Positions 35,420 to 44,750 of a DNA stretch of 64,000 nt are shown piece after piece. Made by a program: the position numbers and the translations under genes. A model generated the notes under the pieces. The model had not been told where the DNA came from and did not search any database. It was given only the letters and a program-made list of their open reading frames with translations. Source of the stretch: Endozoicomonas_A sp049275935 (GTDB lineage Bacteria; Pseudomonadota; Gammaproteobacteria; Pseudomonadales; Endozoicomonadaceae). The stretch is taken from positions 5,208,001 to 5,272,000 of the forward strand of contig NZ_CP184830.1 in the NCBI RefSeq assembly GCF_049275935.1, written 5' to 3'. Positions within the stretch are counted from its first letter, which is position 1; every line of letters begins with the position of its first letter.

Positions 35420-36403
35420 ATGGCCCAAGCTCGCAATACCCTGATTGATCCCGGCACAACGCCTTATTACCACTGCATGGCAAGATGTGTTCGTCAGGCT
35501 TACCTCTGTGGAGAGAACCACCTGACTGGCAAGAACTACGAGCATCGCCGTCAGTGGGTGGTGGATAAACTCCGGGAACTGGTTTCAGTCTTTGCTATCG
35601 AAGTCTGTGCTTACGCTATCATGTCGAATCATTATCATGTGGTTTTGCACATCAATCAGTCATCTGCCAGAGGCTGGTCACGGAATCAAGTGCTTCACCG
35701 TTGGACGACCTTGTTCAGAGGTCCGCTTCTGGTGCAAAGGCATCTGGCCGCTGACAAGCTGGGCAGAGCTGAATTGGCCCGTATCGATGAATATGCTGAG
35801 GAATACCGGCGTCGTTTAACGGATATCAGCTGGTTTATGCGCTGCCTGAATGAACATCTTGCTCGTGAGGCCAACAAAGAAGACCAGTGTAAAGGACGCT
35901 TCTGGGAAGGACGCTTTAAAAGCCAGGCATTGCTGGACGAAGCAGCGTTACTGACCTGCATGACCTACGTTGACTTGAATCCGATTCGGGCTGGAAAGGT
36001 AGAAACACCGGAAGAATCAGACTACACGTCGATTCAGGAACGCGTAGAGCAGGTTACACATTCTGAGACTAAAAATCAGCCGCTGACCCTGAAACCTTTT
36101 TGTTTGCAGGGCCAGAATACGGACGTTGCCCTTCCGTACCTTCTTCACGACTATCTGGAACTGGTTGACTGGAGTGGCCGCATTGTCAGGGCAGACAAGA
36201 AAGGTTCCATCCCGTCGTGTACCCCTCCGATTCTTGAAAGATTGGAAATTGATCCGGATGAGTGGCTGAAAACCATGCAATGGAATAATCGTTTTTATCG
36301 GGCAGTTGGCCGTCTGAAGGCGATGAAGGCTTGTGCACTTGAAGCCGGACAGAAGTGGCTTCGAGGTTTAAACGCCTGCAGTCGTTTGTACCTGACAGGT
36401 TAG
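35420..36403 (+). CDS. REP-associated-type tyrosine (Y1/HUH) transposase
   Basis: This 327-aa single-strand DNA transposase belongs to the Y1_Tnp/RAYT group. The HUH motif is NHYHVVLH with metal-binding His71 and His73. The probable nucleophile is Tyr183 in MTYVDLNPIRAGKVE, a RAYT signature. Other typical blocks are YHCMARCVRQAYLCG and DQCKGRFWEGRFKSQALL. The ORF is intact and could be active. It is flanked by inverted AAGACACCCA motifs, and a truncated dikinase-like gene begins just past its right-hand repeats. Confidence 0.92.
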   Translation: MAQARNTLIDPGTTPYYHCMARCVRQAYLCGENHLTGKNYEHRRQWVVDKLRELVSVFAIEVCAYAIMSNHYHVVLHINQSSARGWSRNQVLHRWTTLFRGPLLVQRHLAADKLGRAELARIDEYAEEYRRRLTDISWFMRCLNEHLAREANKEDQCKGRFWEGRFKSQALLDEAALLTCMTYVDLNPIRAGKVETPEESDYTSIQERVEQVTHSETKNQPLTLKPFCLQGQNTDVALPYLLHDYLELVDWSGRIVRADKKGSIPSCTPPILERLEIDPDEWLKTMQWNNRFYRAVGRLKAMKACALEAGQKWLRGLNACSRLYLTG

Positions 36404-36580
36404 CGTAGAAGTCAGTTAAGACGTCAAAGACCCTCTCTTTATCTCTCTTCGACTTATGTCGGAATGAATTTGTATTGCCTGAATTATGGCTTGAACAGCC
36501 TCTGTTCGTTGGGTGGCGCTGTTTGGTTCGTTGATACGCTACTTGAAGATAGATTTTTCTGATCCTTTTTGGGAGTACAC
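36404..36580. other. Non-coding stretch after the transposase
   Basis: There is no credible ORF between the transposase stop and the repeat block. It contains CTCTCTTTATCTCTCTTCGA and other AT-rich DNA, presumably part of the element's 3' region. Confidence 0.4.
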
Positions 36581-36740
36581 ATTTTTGAATGTCTTATTTT
36601 TTTCCCCTGAAGAGACATTTTTATGGGTGTCTTAATTTTTTATTTTTCCCCTGAAGAGACATTTTTATGGGTGTCTTAATTTTTTTATTTTATGGGTGTC
36701 TTAATTTTTTTTAATTTTTATTTGGGTGTCTTAATTTTTT
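36581..36740 (+). repeat. Tandem copies of the transposase-element right end
   Basis: ATGGGTGTCTTAATTTTTT-type ends occur at ~36620, 36664, 36690 and 36722 (the last as TTGGGTGTCTTAATTTTTT), with a diverged one (GAATGTCTTATTTTTTT) near 36589. Two of them share the longer unit CCCCTGAAGAGACATTTTTA. The repeats are unevenly spaced (~26-44 bp). This looks like repeated insertion, or slippage, at one target. Confidence 0.8.
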
Positions 36741-36749
36741 ACATTACTT

Positions 36750-36904
36750 GAATAAACCTTCATTAACTGCAATTGCTTGCGAGAAGGACTCTCATGATCG
36801 TAAGGAGTGACAGAACGGGTGAGTGCGTACGCTGCCTGACCACCCGATAACCGGGCAGTTTTGTCCTCAGTCGGGCCTGATTTTGTTGATTGAATGCTCT
36901 CCAT
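36750..36904 (-). pseudogene. Truncated 5' end of a dikinase-like/DUF4116 gene (copy 0)
   Basis: From an ATG at 36904, with AAGGAG before it, about 51 codons match the N-termini of copies 1 and 4 (MESIQSTKSGPTEDK, SARLS-type, QAAYALTRS). Similarity to copy 4 stops abruptly at ~36750, where the transposase right-end repeats begin. The remaining ~1200 codons are missing from the window. The gene was evidently cut by insertion of, or deletion next to, the mobile element. Confidence 0.85.
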
Positions 36905-37074
36905 AGCTTTGATCTCCTTGATTTCTCTCCTTGAAATGAGACCCTTATTTTATTTCGGTACCGGGCCTCTTTGTCTGCACCACATCAGTTCACGAAAGCG
37001 CACTCAGAAGGTGAAAATCAGAGTCATAGGGTGACACACGAACGCTTTTTATCTTTCGGCTTTTCAGGCTGATC
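36905..37074. other. Spacer between copy 0 and copy 1, with copy 1's lost C-terminal codons
   Basis: This 170-bp spacer is nearly the same as 40831-40949 and as the parts of 59353-59590 outside copy 4's extra segment. On the minus strand, 37024-37074 still reads DQPEKPKDKKRSCVTL and a stop in the frame of copy 1, beyond copy 1's premature TGA. Confidence 0.75.
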
Positions 37075-40000
37075 TCAACTTTCGGTTTCAGGTTCAACTT
37101 CAATCGGGTACCCGGCTGCAGCCATAATATCCGGATCCGATTTCAGTCTGTCACTGAGATATTTGTAAATGTCGGCATTTTCGTAAGTGCGGGTATTTCC
37201 CAAGAGCACTGGCAGGACAAAGTCCTTGTCATTTTTAAGGGACTCAGTTGCATAGATCAAGACCATAGGGTTTTCTGCAATGAGCACTCTCAAGAGGGAT
37301 TCGTTGTTTTTTACTGTCTGCCCGGCATATTTTATGGAATGAAAACTATATCGGGTAGCTGCCATAACCACATCAGGGGTATTTTTGAGATCGGTACTGG
37401 CATACTCAAGCGCAACACAGCCAGGATCACTAATGGCAAGCATTACCAGAGGTTTATGCTTTTTGAGACGATCGCTGGCATATTCTAATAACCGCCCTCG
37501 CGATCCTATTGCAGACTTGGCTATTTCGAAATCATCCCTGAATGCGTCGGAGACATAACGGAATAACATCGGGTTTTGTTCTATCAGGAAAAGCACCAGA
37601 TCCTTATCGTGATCTAAATTAAAGTCCTCACGCAAGAGTGTAAAAGTAAGCTCCGGGTGGAAGTCTTCAATGACCATGTGGGTCAGCAGTTCCTTTATTA
37701 TTCTTGCCGCATCATCGGGTTTGAGTCGTTTGCTGGCGTCGGCTAACATTTGGCGAAGTTCTGAACTTCTGCACGAGCCCTGAAATGCCTCAAGAGTTTC
37801 ATGAGTATTTTTGGCTAGTTCATGTAACAACTTGTATTCGTCGTCCAGATAATCAACGAACGCATAGTTTTTGTGACATCGATTCCTGTTGCGGCTTTCG
37901 AATACATCCACTACCAGGCAATGTTTGAATGTCCAGTTATTTACAGAGTCGCTCAGCCCGATTTGAGACTTTTTAACCAGCGTTTCAAAATTCCATTCGT
38001 CAAGATTTTCACCACGATTAAATTTGTTGATTGACATATCCAGGTCGGTCAGTCCGCTCAGAACAGTCACTAATTTCACAAAGCCCTCTTGTAATGCTTT
38101 TTTTGAATCAACCTGAGTGTATTCTATGGTCATTTTCAATGCATTTTTATTGAAACTGACCGCCATTGGCAGTGAATGACTATCAATCGATGCGCAGCGC
38201 AGTGTCTGGATCAAAAACCAGAAACGCTTCAATTTACCCTGTAAGTGTGTGTTTTCCTCGTCTTGGGAAAATTTATCAGAGATGTCGAGGCGGAGTGTAC
38301 GGCCCTTGCCTCCCTCGGCCTGTTCCAGCATGGATATAGTGCAGACGTGTACTCCGAGTGTTGCACTGACAAAAGCGGCATCCACCATATTAAGTATCCG
38401 TAGCCTTAATGTGGCAAGTTTGCTCAGTACCGACATGCAATTGTCGTTTAATAGTCCCCAGGCGCCCTGGGGGAGTATATTAATCAGCACTTCGGTGTAT
38501 GAAATTTTGGTGATTTGTCCCTGCCCTGATGCTTCTGCCACCGAGTCGAGTGCAAGAACGAATTGCTGATGAAGCCAATAAACCAGGTCGTGGGCAGAAC
38601 TAATATTGAGCACAGATATGGGCCGGGTCAGTTTTTGCAATCTATCCTGCAAGGTCTGGCAATCGCTTAGCCACTGTCTGAAATTCGCGGGCTGGTCGGG
38701 TAATTCCAGCTCGGTGGTCAGCGGCAAGACCACCTTTAAGCGCAGTTCATCAATGGCATCTTTCAGGCTTTTGCATTGTATTTTAAGGCGTCGGATTTTC
38801 TGGGTAAAGGATTTGACTTTGGATGGTGCAGTATTCGATTCAGATGCTGTGGCCAGACCTAAAAAGTGCTGATAACCAGAGACAAACAGGTCTAAATCCT
38901 TCTGTAGTTGCTGAATCTCAAGGTCAAGTTGTTGTAATAGTTTCGATCGGTTTGCTGACATGCTGACTGCCTTACTTCGGCCCGGGCCAAGGCAGCGACT
39001 TGTTATACGGTCAGGGTGGAAATAGTCAAGCAACCGGTTATTCTGGCGGTTCAGCCAGGCAAAACCGTCGTCGACACGGGTGAAGTCGGGTGGTTCCGCA
39101 GGACTGGTTGCGGCTGAGCTGATGATATCCTGACCGGAAGTGGTGCTCCTGGCCTGCCAATAGGCAGACTGGTCGCCTGACAGCAAACAGGCTCCGGGGC
39201 TGCCGGCAAAACTGCCTGCTACCAGTGTTACCTGTTGTCCGCTGCTCTGTCTTAATGCCTCAGAATACTGACAACCAGCCAACAGACAGGGTATACCCGC
39301 CTGACGCAGGGTGATGGCAACATGATCGTTAGTTCCTCCCTGTTTGAACACGCAGCCACCTAGACGTTTTAAAATATCAGGCGCCAGCATCCAGTCACTG
39401 GCGTGATTGGCAAACAGAAGGGTTCCGGGCGGAATCTGTTCTGCGTTGACCGGTTCGGTGACCGCCAGGGCCACACCACTGCAGCAACCTTCACTGACCA
39501 TGGTTCCTTTAGCCAGTGGCAGGGTTGGTGCAGGTGCAGAGAAACAGGTACTGCCCGGCAGCTCGGTCACTGGTCGACTCTGGAACATGTGGAGTTGCAG
39601 ATCGCCATCCACGCCGAACTCAGCATCAATCGGGCAACAGAACATATCTTCCAGCTTTTCTATGTTTTTCTGCAGTTCTTGCAATATCTCGTCAGAGAGC
39701 ATGATCTCTTTTGCATCGGTGGTTGCCGTGTTGCTCCGTTCGATATAACCCGCTTCACCGGTCTCTTCATCGGTGATTTTTTCCAGGACAAACTGTGTCG
39801 TAATATCACCCGGGGTGAATTGCCGATCTGGTTGACTGTTTTTATCGTCACTGCGCCTGATTGTATAGCGATGGGGGCGAATTCCTGTTGTTCCGGAGAC
39901 CGCCCCCCGCGGCTGACCCAGAGCATATTCCACCTGAATGGCATTGTCCTGTAGTGTTGAGTGGCTGATCACTACGCCCCCCAGCAGGCAATGAATGCAC

Positions 40001-40830
40001 TGCTGCAGGACCAGCGCCATGGGCTTTACCTGTCCGTTTGGACAGACTTCAGGCCGGTAGGCGGAGGACAGGACTTGCAGGCAGGTTTTCAGGATATCGC
40101 CGCCACCATGAACCCGGGAATCATAGCGACCGGCCTGGGCATTGCCGAAGCAGTCTTCATCAACGCCGGAACTGCGGACGATGCAGGCTTCGCTGGCTTG
40201 TTGCTGAAGCACAAAGTAGCGATGACGAATATCCTCGGCAGCACTGATATTTTCTACCTGTTGATAGAAATCCTCACTGGCAATAAATTCGGATAACCCC
40301 TTGAGCCATTTTGATTGTTGCTGATGCGATAGTTCGGTAACGATCGTGCGCAATTGTTCCAGGCTGAATGATTCCTGACTTCGCGTGTCAATATCTGGCA
40401 AAAAGGGCAACAGGCATTTTGTGGGGAAAGGCTGTTGCTCGACCCTGGCGATCAGGGTTGTGTCAACCACAGTGAAGGGTGGAACCGGTATCCTGGCCTG
40501 CTGCATACGGTGCAGAAACAGTCCCTTGCCGCCAAAAGAGGATCGGATTTGCTCGTCTGTGATGAGAGTAGAAATGCCAGGTGGCAAGTCATGGCAGGCA
40601 GGCTTGCTATTTTTCGTATCCGGGCATTCGATATCACGAGCGGATAGCGGAGTAAAAGACGGGAAAGCTTCACCTGGATCAACCTTCATTGACCGCAGCT
40701 TCTTGTGAGGAGGGCTCTCATGATCGTTAGGAGTGATAGAACGGGTGAGTGCGTACGCTGCCTGACCAGCCGACAACCTGGCGGATTTGTCCTCAGTCGG
40801 GCCTGATCTTGTTGGTTGAATGCTCTCCAT
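37075..40830 (-). CDS. PEP-synthase-like ATP-grasp/phosphohistidine protein with DUF4116 repeats, copy 1 (1251 aa)
   Basis: Domains: a variable N-terminus (1-~90); a PPDK_N/PEP-synthase ATP-grasp domain (~90-440) with VRSSGVDEDCFGNAQAGRYD (Arg219); a swivelling domain (~445-545) whose GGTNDHVAITLRQAGIP carries the probable phosphohistidine His503; a ~550-residue helical region of unknown fold; and C-terminal DUF4116 repeats (LKNDKDFVLPVL, LKSDPDI types). Known relatives move phosphate from ATP through the histidine to an acceptor. The PEP/pyruvate TIM barrel is absent, so the acceptor is unknown. A TGA at 37075-37077 replaces the TCA of copy 2 and removes a tail ending CVTL. AAGGAG precedes ATG 40830. 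The promoter-like element of copies 2-5 is missing upstream. Confidence 0.85.
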   Translation of the reverse strand: MESIQPTRSGPTEDKSARLSAGQAAYALTRSITPNDHESPPHKKLRSMKVDPGEAFPSFTPLSARDIECPDTKNSKPACHDLPPGISTLITDEQIRSSFGGKGLFLHRMQQARIPVPPFTVVDTTLIARVEQQPFPTKCLLPFLPDIDTRSQESFSLEQLRTIVTELSHQQQSKWLKGLSEFIASEDFYQQVENISAAEDIRHRYFVLQQQASEACIVRSSGVDEDCFGNAQAGRYDSRVHGGGDILKTCLQVLSSAYRPEVCPNGQVKPMALVLQQCIHCLLGGVVISHSTLQDNAIQVEYALGQPRGAVSGTTGIRPHRYTIRRSDDKNSQPDRQFTPGDITTQFVLEKITDEETGEAGYIERSNTATTDAKEIMLSDEILQELQKNIEKLEDMFCCPIDAEFGVDGDLQLHMFQSRPVTELPGSTCFSAPAPTLPLAKGTMVSEGCCSGVALAVTEPVNAEQIPPGTLLFANHASDWMLAPDILKRLGGCVFKQGGTNDHVAITLRQAGIPCLLAGCQYSEALRQSSGQQVTLVAGSFAGSPGACLLSGDQSAYWQARSTTSGQDIISSAATSPAEPPDFTRVDDGFAWLNRQNNRLLDYFHPDRITSRCLGPGRSKAVSMSANRSKLLQQLDLEIQQLQKDLDLFVSGYQHFLGLATASESNTAPSKVKSFTQKIRRLKIQCKSLKDAIDELRLKVVLPLTTELELPDQPANFRQWLSDCQTLQDRLQKLTRPISVLNISSAHDLVYWLHQQFVLALDSVAEASGQGQITKISYTEVLINILPQGAWGLLNDNCMSVLSKLATLRLRILNMVDAAFVSATLGVHVCTISMLEQAEGGKGRTLRLDISDKFSQDEENTHLQGKLKRFWFLIQTLRCASIDSHSLPMAVSFNKNALKMTIEYTQVDSKKALQEGFVKLVTVLSGLTDLDMSINKFNRGENLDEWNFETLVKKSQIGLSDSVNNWTFKHCLVVDVFESRNRNRCHKNYAFVDYLDDEYKLLHELAKNTHETLEAFQGSCRSSELRQMLADASKRLKPDDAARIIKELLTHMVIEDFHPELTFTLLREDFNLDHDKDLVLFLIEQNPMLFRYVSDAFRDDFEIAKSAIGSRGRLLEYASDRLKKHKPLVMLAISDPGCVALEYASTDLKNTPDVVMAATRYSFHSIKYAGQTVKNNESLLRVLIAENPMVLIYATESLKNDKDFVLPVLLGNTRTYENADIYKYLSDRLKSDPDIMAAAGYPIEVEPETES

Positions 40831-40949
40831 AGCTTTAATCTCCTTGATTTCTCTCCTTGAAATGAGAGCCTTACTTTATTCCGGTATCGGGCCTCTTTGT
40901 CTGCACCACATCAGTTCACAAAAGCGCACTCAGAAGGTGAAAATCAGAG
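40831..40949. other. Spacer between copies 1 and 2
   Basis: This is the leader of copy 1 (AAGGAGATTAAAGCT before its ATG) and the trailer of copy 2. It is almost identical to 36905-37050, marking a tandem duplication unit of ~3.9 kb. It lacks the TTGAAA-type element found 40 bases upstream of copies 2-5. Nothing else was seen. Confidence 0.65.
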
Positions 40950-43900
40950 TCACAGGATGACACACGAACGCTTTTTATCTTTCGGCTTTTCAGGCTGATC
41001 TGAACTCGCGGTTTCAGGTTCAACTTTAATCGGGTGTCCGGCTGCGGCCATAATATCCGGATCCGATTTCAGTCTGTCACTGAGATATTTGTAAATGTGG
41101 ACATTTTCGTAAATGTGGGTATTTCCTGAGAGCACTGGCAGGACAAAGTCCTTGTCATTTTTAAGGGACTCAGTTGCATAGATCAAGACCAAAGGGTTTT
41201 CTGCAATGAGGACTCTCAAGAGGGATTCGTTGTTTTTTACTGTCTGCCCGGCATATTGAAAGGAATGATAATTATATCGGGTAGCTGCCATAACCACTTC
41301 AGGGTCATTCTTGAGATCGGTACTGGCATACTCAAGAGAAATACCGCCAGGATCACTAATGGCATGCATTACCAGAGATTTATCCTTTTTGAAACGATCG
41401 CTGGCATATTCTAATAACCGCCCTCGCGATCTTATTGCAGAATTGGCTATATCGAAATCATCCCTGAATGCGTCGGAGACAAAACGGAATAACATCGGGT
41501 TTTGTTCTATCAGGAAAAGCACCAGATCCTTATCGTGATCTAAATTAAAGTCCTCACGCAAGAGTGTAAAAGTAAGCTCCGGGTGGAAGTCTTCAATGAC
41601 CATGTGGGTCAGCAGTTCCTTTGTTATTCTTGCCGCATCATCGGGTTTGAGCTGTTTGCTGGCATCGGCTAACATTTGGCGAAGTTCTGAACTTCTGTAC
41701 CAGGCCCGAAATGCCTCAAGAGTTTCATGAGTTTTTTTGGCCACTTCATGTAACAACTTGCATTCGTCGTCCAGATAATCAACGAACGCATAGTTTTTGT
41801 AACATCGACGCACGTCACGGCTTTCGAATACATCCACTACCAGGCAATGTTTGAATATCCAGTTATTTACAGAGTCGCTCAGCCCGATTTGAGACTTTTT
41901 AACCAGCGTTTCAAAATTCCATTCGTCAAGATTTTCACCACGATTAAATTTGTTGATTGACATATCCAGGTCGGTCAGTCCGCTCAGAACAGTCACTAAT
42001 TTCACAAAACTATCTTGTAATGTTTTTTTTGAATCAACCTGAGTGTATTCTATGGTCATTTTCCATGCATTTTTATTGAAACTGATTGCCATTGGCAGTG
42101 AATGACTATCAATCGATGCGCAGCGGAGTGTCTGTACCAAAAACCAGAAACGCTTCAATTTACCCTGTAAGTGTGTGTTGAACCCGTTTTCAGAAAAATT
42201 ATCAGAGATGTCGAGGCGGAGTGTACGGCCCCTGCCTCCCTCGGCCTCTTCCAGCATGCTTATGGTGCAGACGTGCACTCCGAGTTTCGCACTGACAAAA
42301 GCGGCATCCACCATATTAAGCATGCGTAGCCTTGTTATGGGAAGTTTGCTCGCTACCGACATGCACTTGTCGTTTAATAGTCCCAAAGCGCCCTGAGGGA
42401 GTATATTAATCAGCACTCTGGCGTCTGTAATTTTGGTGATTTGTCCCTGCCCTGATGCTTCTGCCACCGGGGCGAGTGCATCAACGAATCGCTGATGAAG
42501 CCAGTAAACCAGGTCGTGGGCAGAACTAATATTGAGTATAAATTCGGGCCGGGTCAGTTTTTGCAATCTATCCTGCAAGGTCTGGCAATCGCTTAGCCAC
42601 TGTCTGAAATTCGCAGGTTGGTCGGGTAATTCCAGCTCGGTGGTTAGCGGCAAGACCACCTTTAAGCGCAGTTTATCAATGGCATCTTTCAGGCTTTTGC
42701 AGTGTTTTTCAAGGAGATGGGTTACCTCGGTAAAGGGTTTGACTTTGGATGGTGCAGTATTTGATTCAGATGCTGTGGCCAGACCTAAAAAGTGCTGATA
42801 ACCAGAGACAAACAGGTCTAAATCCTTCTGTAGTTGCTGAATCTCAAGGTCAAGTTGTTGTAATAGTTTCGATCGGTTTGCTGACATGCTGACTGCCTTA
42901 CTTCGGCCCGGGCCAAGGCAGCGACTTGTTATACGGTCAGGGTGAAAATAGTCAAGCAACCGGTGATTCTGGCGATTCAGCCAGGCAAAACCGTCGTCGA
43001 CACGGGTAAAGTCGGGTGGTTCCGCAGGACTGGTTGCGGCTGAGCTGATGATATCCTGACCGGAAGTGGTGCTCCTGGCCTGCCAATAGGCAGACTGGTC
43101 GCCTGACAGCAAACAGGCTCCGGGGCTGCCGACAAAACTGCCAGCCACCAGTGTTACCTGTTGTCCGCTGCTCTGTCTTAATGCTTCAGAATACTGAGAA
43201 CCAGCCAACAGACAGCTTACACCTGCCTGTCGCAAGGTGATGGCAACATGATCATTGGTTCCTCCCTGTTTGAACACGCAGCCGCCCAGACGTTTTAAAA
43301 TATCAGGTGCCAGCATCCAGTCACTGGCGTGATTGGCAAACAGAATGGCACCGGGTGGAATCTGTTCCGCATTGACCGGTTCGGTGACCATCAGGGCGAC
43401 ACCACTGCAACAACCTTCACTGACCATGGTTCCTTTAGCCAGTGGCAGGGTTGGCGCAGGTGCAGAGAAACGGGTACTGCCCGGCAGCTCGGTCACTGGT
43501 CGACTTTGGAACACGTGGAGTTGCAGATCGCCATCCACGCCGAACTCAGCATCGACCGGGCAACAGAACATATCTTCCAGCTTTTCTATGTTTTTCTGCA
43601 GTTCTTGCAATATCTCGTCAGAGAGCATGATGTCTTTTGCATCAGTAGTTGCCGTGTTGCTCCGTTCGATATAACCCGCTTCACCGGTCTCTTCATCGGT
43701 GATTTTTTCCAGGACAAACTGTGTCGTAATATCACCCGGGGTAAATTGCCGATTTGGTTGACTGTTTTTATCGTCACTGCGCCTGATTGTATAGCGATGG
43801 GGGCGAATTCCTGTTGTTCCGGAGACCGCCCCCCGCGGCTGACCCAGAGCATATTCCACCTGAATGGCATTGTCCTGTAGTGTTGAGTGGCTGATCACTA

Positions 43901-44750
43901 CGCCCCCTAGCTGGCAATGAATGCACTGCTGCAGGACCAGCGCCATGGGCTTTACCTGTCCATTTGGACAGACTTCAGGCCGGTAGGCGGACGACAGGAC
44001 TTGCAGGCAGGTTTTCAGGATATCGCCGCCGCCATGAACCCGGGAATCATAGCGACCGGCCTGGGCATTGCCGAAGCAGTCTTCATCGACGCCGGAACTG
44101 CGAACGATGCAGGCTTCGCTGGCTTGTTGCCGAAGCATGAAGTAGCGATGACGAATATCTCGGGCAGCACTGATATTTTCTACCTGTTGATAGAAATCCT
44201 CACTGGCAATAAATTCGGATAACCCCTTGAGCCATTTTGATTGTTGCTGATGCGGTAGTTCGGTAACGATCGTGCGCAATTGTTCCAGGCTGAATGATGC
44301 CTGACCCCGCGTGCCAATATCTGGCAAAAAAGGCAACAGGCATATTGCGGGAAAAGACTGTTGCTCCAGCCTGGCGATCAGGGTTGTGTCAACCACCGTG
44401 AAGGGTGGAACCGGGATCCCGGCCTGCTGCATACGGTGCAGAAACAGGCCCTTGCCGCCCACGAAGCCCCGGGATTGCCTGTCATCGGTGGCTGGCAAGG
44501 TGGCAGGTTGCAAGTTATGGCTGGCAGACCCGCAGATATCCGTATTCGGAAGTTTGATATCACGATCAGGTAGTTGAGGATAAGAGAGAACGGTTTTATC
44601 TGAATCATCCGTCATGTGCCCCACGCAAGGAGGGGAGTCTTGCCCGGCAGAAATAACAGAATGAGCGAATGCCCGTCCGATGCAGCGGTCTGCTTCACTG
44701 GCAGATTCGGGCAAAGTAAAGCCCGTCGTTGTTGGTTGAGTCTTTTCCAT
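40950..44750 (-). CDS. PEP-synthase-like/DUF4116 protein, copy 2 (1266 aa), ending in a CaaX box
   Basis: It has the same architecture as copy 1 and is nearly identical to it from ~residue 90 on. It has the ATP-grasp motif VRSSGVDEDCFGNAQAG, phosphohistidine candidate His501 (GGTNDHVAITLRQAGVS), the helical region and DUF4116 repeats. The N-terminus is of the other type (MEKTQPTTTGFTLPES). The C-terminus is KPKDKKRSCVIL: a basic stretch followed by Cys-Val-Ile-Leu, which fits the CaaX rule for geranylgeranylation in eukaryotic cells. There is no signal peptide or membrane helix. AAGGAGATCACAGTC precedes ATG 44750. It is divergent from SidE-like copy 1. A host-delivered phosphotransferase is an inference. 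Confidence 0.87.
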   Translation of the reverse strand: MEKTQPTTTGFTLPESASEADRCIGRAFAHSVISAGQDSPPCVGHMTDDSDKTVLSYPQLPDRDIKLPNTDICGSASHNLQPATLPATDDRQSRGFVGGKGLFLHRMQQAGIPVPPFTVVDTTLIARLEQQSFPAICLLPFLPDIGTRGQASFSLEQLRTIVTELPHQQQSKWLKGLSEFIASEDFYQQVENISAARDIRHRYFMLRQQASEACIVRSSGVDEDCFGNAQAGRYDSRVHGGGDILKTCLQVLSSAYRPEVCPNGQVKPMALVLQQCIHCQLGGVVISHSTLQDNAIQVEYALGQPRGAVSGTTGIRPHRYTIRRSDDKNSQPNRQFTPGDITTQFVLEKITDEETGEAGYIERSNTATTDAKDIMLSDEILQELQKNIEKLEDMFCCPVDAEFGVDGDLQLHVFQSRPVTELPGSTRFSAPAPTLPLAKGTMVSEGCCSGVALMVTEPVNAEQIPPGAILFANHASDWMLAPDILKRLGGCVFKQGGTNDHVAITLRQAGVSCLLAGSQYSEALRQSSGQQVTLVAGSFVGSPGACLLSGDQSAYWQARSTTSGQDIISSAATSPAEPPDFTRVDDGFAWLNRQNHRLLDYFHPDRITSRCLGPGRSKAVSMSANRSKLLQQLDLEIQQLQKDLDLFVSGYQHFLGLATASESNTAPSKVKPFTEVTHLLEKHCKSLKDAIDKLRLKVVLPLTTELELPDQPANFRQWLSDCQTLQDRLQKLTRPEFILNISSAHDLVYWLHQRFVDALAPVAEASGQGQITKITDARVLINILPQGALGLLNDKCMSVASKLPITRLRMLNMVDAAFVSAKLGVHVCTISMLEEAEGGRGRTLRLDISDNFSENGFNTHLQGKLKRFWFLVQTLRCASIDSHSLPMAISFNKNAWKMTIEYTQVDSKKTLQDSFVKLVTVLSGLTDLDMSINKFNRGENLDEWNFETLVKKSQIGLSDSVNNWIFKHCLVVDVFESRDVRRCYKNYAFVDYLDDECKLLHEVAKKTHETLEAFRAWYRSSELRQMLADASKQLKPDDAARITKELLTHMVIEDFHPELTFTLLREDFNLDHDKDLVLFLIEQNPMLFRFVSDAFRDDFDIANSAIRSRGRLLEYASDRFKKDKSLVMHAISDPGGISLEYASTDLKNDPEVVMAATRYNYHSFQYAGQTVKNNESLLRVLIAENPLVLIYATESLKNDKDFVLPVLSGNTHIYENVHIYKYLSDRLKSDPDIMAAAGHPIKVEPETASSDQPEKPKDKKRSCVIL

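Noticed and set aside
36581..36740. Short repeats that could suggest a CRISPR array
   Set aside because: Spacing is irregular, the units are AT-rich end motifs shared with the transposase left end, there are no unique spacers of constant length and no cas genes.
39403..39954. 183-residue plus-strand ORF opposite dikinase copy 1, with equivalents opposite copies 2, 4 and 5
   Set aside because: It recurs only because the catalytic core on the other strand is strongly conserved. It has no ribosome site, and its changes between copies follow the codon positions of the minus-strand gene.
37075..40830. Annotating the dikinase-like copies as PEP synthase (ppsA) or PPDK
   Set aside because: The PEP/pyruvate-binding C-terminal barrel is absent and DUF4116 repeats are present, so the metabolic reaction cannot be assigned.
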